A DNA stretch of 64,000 nucleotides from JBAZMA01 sp041649995. Lineage in GTDB: Bacteria; Omnitrophota; Gorgyraeia; Velamenicoccales; Velamenicoccaceae. Positions 59,640 to 64,000 of the stretch are shown here, piece after piece. The translations under genes were made by a program, and so were the position numbers. The DNA lies in the NCBI GenBank assembly GCA_041649995.1, contig JBAZMA010000003.1, positions 62,001-126,000 of the forward strand. Direction: 5' to 3'. Below the pieces are notes generated by a model that searched no databases, was not told the DNA's origin, and worked only from the letters and a program-made list of their open reading frames with translations. The number at the start of each line of letters is the position of its first letter. Position 1 is the stretch's first letter.

Positions 59640-59672
59640 ATCCTGTTTATGTAAAGAGACAGGATTTTTTTT
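59640..59672 (+). terminator. Terminator-like hairpin before kaiB
   Basis: ATCCTGT-12 nt-ACAGGAT followed by eight T. It may end the lipoprotein transcript or attenuate kaiBC, whose start is only 26 nt downstream. Confidence 0.75.
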
Positions 59673-59697
59673 ACACTGAAAATCAGCGGGGCGAAAC

Positions 59698-60009
59698 GTG
59701 GCTGCTAGAACAAAAAAATATATCTTGAAGATGTATGTCATGGGGCAGTCGTCTTACACACAGGTTTTAATAAAAGAATTGAAAAATATTTTCCCGCCCG
59801 ATTTTACCGATTATGAGATCAAGATTATTGATGTGCTGAAGAATCCGGATCTGGCCGAGGAAGACAGGATTCTGGCCACTCCGACAGTCATTAAGGAATA
59901 TCCTCTCCCTGTCCGAAAAGTCATGGGGGATTTGTCGGATAAGGAGAAAGTCCTCGTTGGTCTGGGTTTGTTTTTCGATGGGCCGGAGGGCGGCCAGGAG
60001 GCGAGATGA
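59698..60009 (+). CDS. kaiB: KaiB-like clock/signalling protein
   Basis: 103 aa, thioredoxin-like KaiB fold: KYILKMYVMGQSSYTQ at the N-terminus and ILATPTVIKEYPLPVRKVMGDLSDKEKVL at the fold-switching C-terminal half. In cyanobacteria KaiB binds the KaiC CI ring. GTG start at 59698. The stop overlaps kaiC (ATGA). No kaiA in the window, so any timer would be of the hourglass or KaiA-independent type; this is inference. Confidence 0.92.
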   Translation: MAARTKKYILKMYVMGQSSYTQVLIKELKNIFPPDFTDYEIKIIDVLKNPDLAEEDRILATPTVIKEYPLPVRKVMGDLSDKEKVLVGLGLFFDGPEGGQEAR

Positions 60010-61457
60010 AAACTCTGGAAAAGTTTCCCACGGGAATAGCGGGGCTGGATGAAGTCTTGATAGGGGGAATCCCAAAGGGACGTTCTGTTTTGGTTACAGG
60101 AGAGACAGGCACGGGCAAAACAGTCCTTCTTAATGAATTTATTTACAGAGGCATTACTCTTTTTAATCAAAACGCCGTCTTTGTGACATTTGAGGAGAAA
60201 CCGCAAGATATTAACCTAAATGTGGCGATATTTGGATGGAATTTCGCTACTCTCATAAAAAGCCATAAGCTCGCCTTTGTAGACGTAACCGCTTCCAAAG
60301 AAATGCTCACAGAAATCGGCAGTGAATTTGACGTATCTCCGTTGGTAGAGCGCATCAGATACGCGGTCAAAAAGGTCAAGGCGCAGAGAGTGGCCATTGA
60401 TAATATCAACGCGCTTTTCGCCCGTTTCGCCAATAAGGACAGTGTGCGAAGGGTCCTTTACCTGATCGAAGAGGCGTTAAAAGAGATGGATGTCACAAGT
60501 ATGATCAGTATGGAAGTCCGCAGGGACAAGTCGAATGAATCTTTTTATGGAATCGAGGAATTTGTCATGGACGGGGTCATAGAGCTTGAGCTCAGGCAGG
60601 GCCAGCAGCAATTGATCAGGAATCTATTCGTGAGAAAATTGAGAGGGACTTCTTTCCGCAGCGGATACGTCGAATTTGAAATTGCAGACCATGGCTTTAT
60701 TGTTTATCCCAAAATCCCCGCTCATTTGATCAGCAAGAAAACCAGTTTTAAGATCAGGAAAAGCACGGGAATCCGGAAATTGGATGAGATCACGGGGGGA
60801 GGGGTCCCCCAGGGGCATAATATCCTGATTTCGGGTAATACCGGTACAGGCAAAACAACCTTGGGAATGCAATTTATCAGGGAAGGGATTGAGCGGGGGG
60901 AGAGCGGGATTTATGTCTGCCTGGAAGAGCCGGTGCTTCAGGTCGAAAAGACCGCCATGGGGCATGGCTGGGATTTCGGGAAATACGAAAAAGAGGGAAA
61001 GCTTAAATTCATCACTACCTCCCTGATCGATGTCAGTAATGATAAATTATTATATCAGATCGTCAACGCCGTCAACGCCATCGGCGCCAAGCGTCTCGTT
61101 TTTGATTCCATTTCAAGCCTGATGTCAGGGACCATGAACGAAGAACAAGTCCGGCAGTTCTTGCTTCAAATGACGGCCTTTCTGAAATCAAGAGGCATCA
61201 CCTCCTATTTCAATTATCTTTCCGCGGGCAATTTCGGGGCCGCCAAGGGACAGCTCCTGGGCGCTTTTGAGACAAGCGCGATGAGATTGAGTTCTGTGAC
61301 GGACGGGATTATTCTGCTTCTTTATGTGGAGAGAGGGCAAAAAATCAAAAAAATGCTCACCGTGCTGAAATTAAGAGGCAGCGTCCATGACAAGGATATC
61401 TATCAGTATGAGATCTGCAAAGGAGGAATAAATCTGGGAGAGAAGTTTGAAGATTAA
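60006..61457 (+). CDS. kaiC: KaiC-like double RecA ATPase
   Basis: 483 aa with two RecA-type halves. Walker A GETGTGKT at 32-39 and GNTGTGKT near 277-284. Paired catalytic Glu are in VTFEEKP and VCLEEPV, one pair per half. At the autophosphorylation site the sequence is RLSSVTDGII with Ser429-Ser430 (cyanobacterial Ser-Thr), so both sites can accept phosphate. The CII signature KLRGSVHDKD is present. Cotranscribed with kaiB and overlapping the histidine kinase gene. Confidence 0.94.
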   Translation: MKTLEKFPTGIAGLDEVLIGGIPKGRSVLVTGETGTGKTVLLNEFIYRGITLFNQNAVFVTFEEKPQDINLNVAIFGWNFATLIKSHKLAFVDVTASKEMLTEIGSEFDVSPLVERIRYAVKKVKAQRVAIDNINALFARFANKDSVRRVLYLIEEALKEMDVTSMISMEVRRDKSNESFYGIEEFVMDGVIELELRQGQQQLIRNLFVRKLRGTSFRSGYVEFEIADHGFIVYPKIPAHLISKKTSFKIRKSTGIRKLDEITGGGVPQGHNILISGNTGTGKTTLGMQFIREGIERGESGIYVCLEEPVLQVEKTAMGHGWDFGKYEKEGKLKFITTSLIDVSNDKLLYQIVNAVNAIGAKRLVFDSISSLMSGTMNEEQVRQFLLQMTAFLKSRGITSYFNYLSAGNFGAAKGQLLGAFETSAMRLSSVTDGIILLLYVERGQKIKKMLTVLKLRGSVHDKDIYQYEICKGGINLGEKFED

Positions 61458-62901
61458 AAACGTCAAGGAGGGCATCATCGGGCAAGACAATATGAATACG
61501 GAAAACAAGAGAGGAGAGGATGCCTTATTTTTCATGATCAGCCAGCTGGTTGCGATCCTTATTTTTGTGTGGGATTTCAAAACACCTTCCGGGCCGATCG
61601 TTTGGATGTTTTATATCATTCCCATATCGCTATCTCTGAAGATGGGCGTTTTTTTTACCGTCATCAACACGCTTTTGACCAACATTTATCTTTTGACGGC
61701 CTTGTTCAACAGCCTGCCCTATCTTCTTCCCCAGCCCATCGTCGTATATAACCGCCTTATGGGATTAACAGCCGGATGGATATTGACGGTTTTTCTCCTT
61801 TATATCAAGAAACTCAGGAATGCCTTCGAATTGTCCAACGCCTCTTTTCAGGAGCTCATCGACAAGAACCCGGACGGGGTCATCGTCATGGATAAAAAAG
61901 GAAAAGTGCTTTTTGTGAATTCAACGCTTCAGTCTATTTCCGGACGCCCAGCCCGGGAATATGTCGGTGAGATTCTCGGTATTCCGCTGGTCAATCGGGA
62001 AAGCGCGGAGGTCAATGTGGCCTTCCGTTCCGGGAAGACCAAGTTCGCCGAGATCAGGGTGGTGGAATCCTGGTGGCAGACGGAGAAGGCGAATATCATT
62101 TTTTTAAGAGACATAACGGAGCGTAAACAGGCTGAGGAGGTTTTGAAAAGGGACAATACTGTTTTGGAAGCGCTGGTGGAGGAAAAGACGCGGCGCGCCC
62201 TGCAAATGCAGCAGGAGGTTGAGCGGGCCAAGCGTCTTTCGGATATCGGGACATTGGCCGCGACCATCGCGCACGAGCTGCGCAATCCCCTGGCCGCGAT
62301 TTCCCTGGCCGCGCTCAATATCGGACGCAAGGCGCAGAATCCGGACCTGGCGCCGAATCTGGAGAATATCCAAAAAAAAATAACGGAGAGCGACAAGATC
62401 ATCAACAACCTTCTGTTTTATTCAAGGCTCCGGCCGCCTCATCTGGAAAAGATCTTCATCAACGCTCTTTTGGAGGAATGCGTCGAGGCGGCGCAGAAGC
62501 AGACGAAGAAAAAACTGGCCATCCAAAGAGACCTGGCCACCACTCAACATCAAGCGATTGAAGCCGATCCTCTTCAGATCAAAGAATTATTTTCGAACTT
62601 ATTGAATAACGCCATAGACGCGGTCCCTGAAGGGCAGGGGCAGATTACAATCCAAAGTTTCTCTGAAGAAATTTTTTTGAAATTCATCGTCAAGGACAAC
62701 GGCGACGGAATCGATAGGAATATGCTGGAAAAAATCTTCGACCCATTTTTTTCAACGAAAGCCAAAGGCACGGGCCTGGGCCTGTCTGTCTGCAGGCAAA
62801 TCGTGGACCTTCACAGGGGCCGGCTAGAGATTGAAAGCGAGAAAAAGAAGGGTACGGTTGTCCATCTTTGGCTCTTAAAATCAATCGCCCAGGAGAGATG
62901 A
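61447..62901 (+). CDS. Membrane PAS histidine kinase of the kai operon
   Basis: 484 aa from TTG 61447 (overlaps kaiC by 11 bases, GGAG just upstream); ATG 61492 is an alternative. Three or four membrane helices (about 25-120), PAS domain (about 130-230), coiled coil, HisKA with IAHELRNPLAAIS and HATPase with NLLNNAIDAV, DNGDGID and GTGLGLSVC. Likely the output or input kinase of the KaiBC module, replacing SasA, although it lacks the KaiB-like sensor of SasA. No response regulator nearby. Confidence 0.9.
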   Translation: MKIKNVKEGIIGQDNMNTENKRGEDALFFMISQLVAILIFVWDFKTPSGPIVWMFYIIPISLSLKMGVFFTVINTLLTNIYLLTALFNSLPYLLPQPIVVYNRLMGLTAGWILTVFLLYIKKLRNAFELSNASFQELIDKNPDGVIVMDKKGKVLFVNSTLQSISGRPAREYVGEILGIPLVNRESAEVNVAFRSGKTKFAEIRVVESWWQTEKANIIFLRDITERKQAEEVLKRDNTVLEALVEEKTRRALQMQQEVERAKRLSDIGTLAATIAHELRNPLAAISLAALNIGRKAQNPDLAPNLENIQKKITESDKIINNLLFYSRLRPPHLEKIFINALLEECVEAAQKQTKKKLAIQRDLATTQHQAIEADPLQIKELFSNLLNNAIDAVPEGQGQITIQSFSEEIFLKFIVKDNGDGIDRNMLEKIFDPFFSTKAKGTGLGLSVCRQIVDLHRGRLEIESEKKKGTVVHLWLLKSIAQER

Positions 62902-63022
62902 GGTTTTTGTTGCGGTCTTAGGGGGAAACGGGTCAATAAAAAGGGGAAAATGGTCAATCGTTATTCGTATAAAACCTGTATGATTGTAACAAATTCTGTT
63001 AAAACATCAGCCCTTTGTCCCT

Positions 63023-63199
63023 ATGGAAATCCTTATTACGAAAGAAGTCGCCCGGAAATTAAGGGTCAGCGAAGAATTTGTCCGCCTTTTGATCCGTCAA
63101 AAAAAGCTCAGGGCCTATCAGGAAGGCCGGCGCGGGGGATATCGCATTTTACAAAAAGATGTGGATAAGTACATAAAAATGAAATTAAAGAAAATTTAA
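63023..63199 (+). CDS. Excisionase/MerR-like small DNA-binding protein
   Basis: 58 aa. TKEVARKLRVSEEFVRLLIR is a winged-helix (HTH_17) recognition unit followed by GRRGGYRILQKDVDKYI, the wing and C-terminal helix of excisionase-type proteins. No good ribosome site is visible upstream, which lowers certainty. It could regulate the adjacent sensor genes or be a mobile-element remnant. The homologous gene at 24394 is truncated. Confidence 0.7.
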   Translation: MEILITKEVARKLRVSEEFVRLLIRQKKLRAYQEGRRGGYRILQKDVDKYIKMKLKKI

Positions 63200-63223
63200 A
63201 GACTACCCTGCGACAGGAGTCAA

Positions 63224-64000
63224 ATGCTTCATAAGATAGGTGAAGTCTTGTCTTTGGCAAAGGACAAGAATAGACTTTTTGGTTTCCTTCCCGCGATACC
63301 CCTTGTTATTCTAATCGTAACGGTCCCCATCCTTTATATTCTGCGCGCGCAGGAAGTTTATGAGCCCAAATGGCTTCTGCCCCAATTGAATTCCCTCTTG
63401 TTTGTTTTCGCGCTCACGACCTGTTTCCTGGCCGCCGCCGGGTTTCTGTCGAACGGCCGTTTATTCCTCCTGATGCTTGGAAGCGGCGCCTGCGCGTTCG
63501 GTTCTGCCTGTTTTTTAGGCGGCCTCTTCGTTTTATCCAATAACCTTAACGCGGCTGTCACCGCCCACAATCTTATCACTTGTCTGGCGGGATTATTCCA
63601 TCTGACTGCCGCTTTCTTGATGGCCAATTCATTTTCAAACTTTGTATGGAAGAAAAAAAGGCTCCTGATACTCAGTCACGCTCTGACACTTACGATCATC
63701 GCCGTTCTCGCTTTCGCTTCCTGGAAAGGATATTTTCCCCCGTTTTTCCTTAAAGGCACCGCCACTTTCGCGAGAACCGTTGTCTTAACCGCCTCCGTCT
63801 GCCTGTTTCTCCAGGCCGGCCTGTTCTTGGCCTTGATCGCGCGGCGCGATGGTTTTCTGAAATATTATTTTTTAGGGCTCGTGTCGATAGGGGCAGGCCT
63901 TATCATTGTCAGTCTTTCCGGCATCGGTTCCCCCTTTTCCTGGACGGGCCGCCTGGCTCAGTTGCTGGGCCAATTTTATATTCTTATTTTTCTTCTTTTG
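63224..64000 (+). CDS. Multi-TM protein, 3' end outside the window (sensor N-terminus suspected)
   Basis: 259 codons to the window edge with no stop. About seven hydrophobic helices with short loops, such as IPLVILIVTVPILYIL, FALTTCFLAAAGFL and TVVLTASVCLFLQAGLF. AGGAG (63215-63219) lies 5 nt before ATG 63224. Layout and position after a kinase operon suggest a MASE-type membrane sensor of a histidine kinase or cyclase, but the output domain is not in the window. Confidence 0.65.
   Translation, partial: MLHKIGEVLSLAKDKNRLFGFLPAIPLVILIVTVPILYILRAQEVYEPKWLLPQLNSLLFVFALTTCFLAAAGFLSNGRLFLLMLGSGACAFGSACFLGGLFVLSNNLNAAVTAHNLITCLAGLFHLTAAFLMANSFSNFVWKKKRLLILSHALTLTIIAVLAFASWKGYFPPFFLKGTATFARTVVLTASVCLFLQAGLFLALIARRDGFLKYYFLGLVSIGAGLIIVSLSGIGSPFSWTGRLAQLLGQFYILIFLLL

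Overview
The window looks like chromosome of a diderm (Gram-negative) bacterium with moderately high GC. The evidence is lipobox lipoproteins, an OmpA-domain lipoprotein, AsmA-type proteins, HflK/HflC and a C-terminal autotransporter barrel. The gene mix (NfnAB with GDH, KaiBC without KaiA, CxxC-x17-CxxC protein, fused spermidine-synthase-like membrane protein, DUF1667-type glycerol cluster) suggests an uncultivated lineage such as Omnitrophota. That placement is inference, because no rRNA is present.

Layout. 0-8 kb: PfkB kinase, envelope proteins, GreA, a three-zinc-knuckle protein, polyprenyl synthase divergent from an NDH-2-like flavoprotein, and an amidase lipoprotein. 8-14 kb: a tightly overlapped run murI-queD-queC-queE-queF-fumarase alpha/beta-rph-rdgB. 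14-22.5 kb: a large AsmA protein, tRNA-Pro and tRNA-Arg, a BON / HPF-cold-shock / release-factor-like trio, an LLM oxidoreductase and a second AsmA-like protein. 22.6-31 kb: an AT-rich accessory island starting at tRNA-His. It holds a PD-(D/E)XK-like protein, an overlapping MazG / nuclease-helicase-S24 / SRA-HNH cassette, a trypsin-like protease, a CoiA-like nuclease and several broken genes. 31-37 kb: a desaturase, a repeat-rich leader and a large autotransporter. 38-43 kb: a lipase and glycerol catabolism operon. 43-49 kb: PlsC, a CDF transporter, and nfnA-nfnB-gdhA. 49-52 kb: hflK-hflC and small basic or zinc-ribbon proteins. 52-64 kb: a CheB-CheR-PAS-histidine kinase hybrid, rubrerythrin, a fused membrane aminopropyltransferase-like protein, two lipoproteins, kaiB-kaiC-histidine kinase, a small HTH protein and a truncated multi-TM protein.

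Most striking structures. (1) Three dispersed intergenic arrays with a degenerate 7-nt period share the same ordered modules. (2) The tRNA-His island carries a three-gene overlapping cassette that looks like a defence system, with a LexA/S24-type module fused to a nuclease-helicase. (3) Several genes have a sigma70-type -10 box only 7-8 nt before the start codon, implying leaderless mRNAs. (4) Hairpin-rich repeats sit directly in front of murI and the autotransporter. (5) Strong intrinsic terminators repeatedly sit between a promoter and the next gene, suggesting attenuation or small RNAs.
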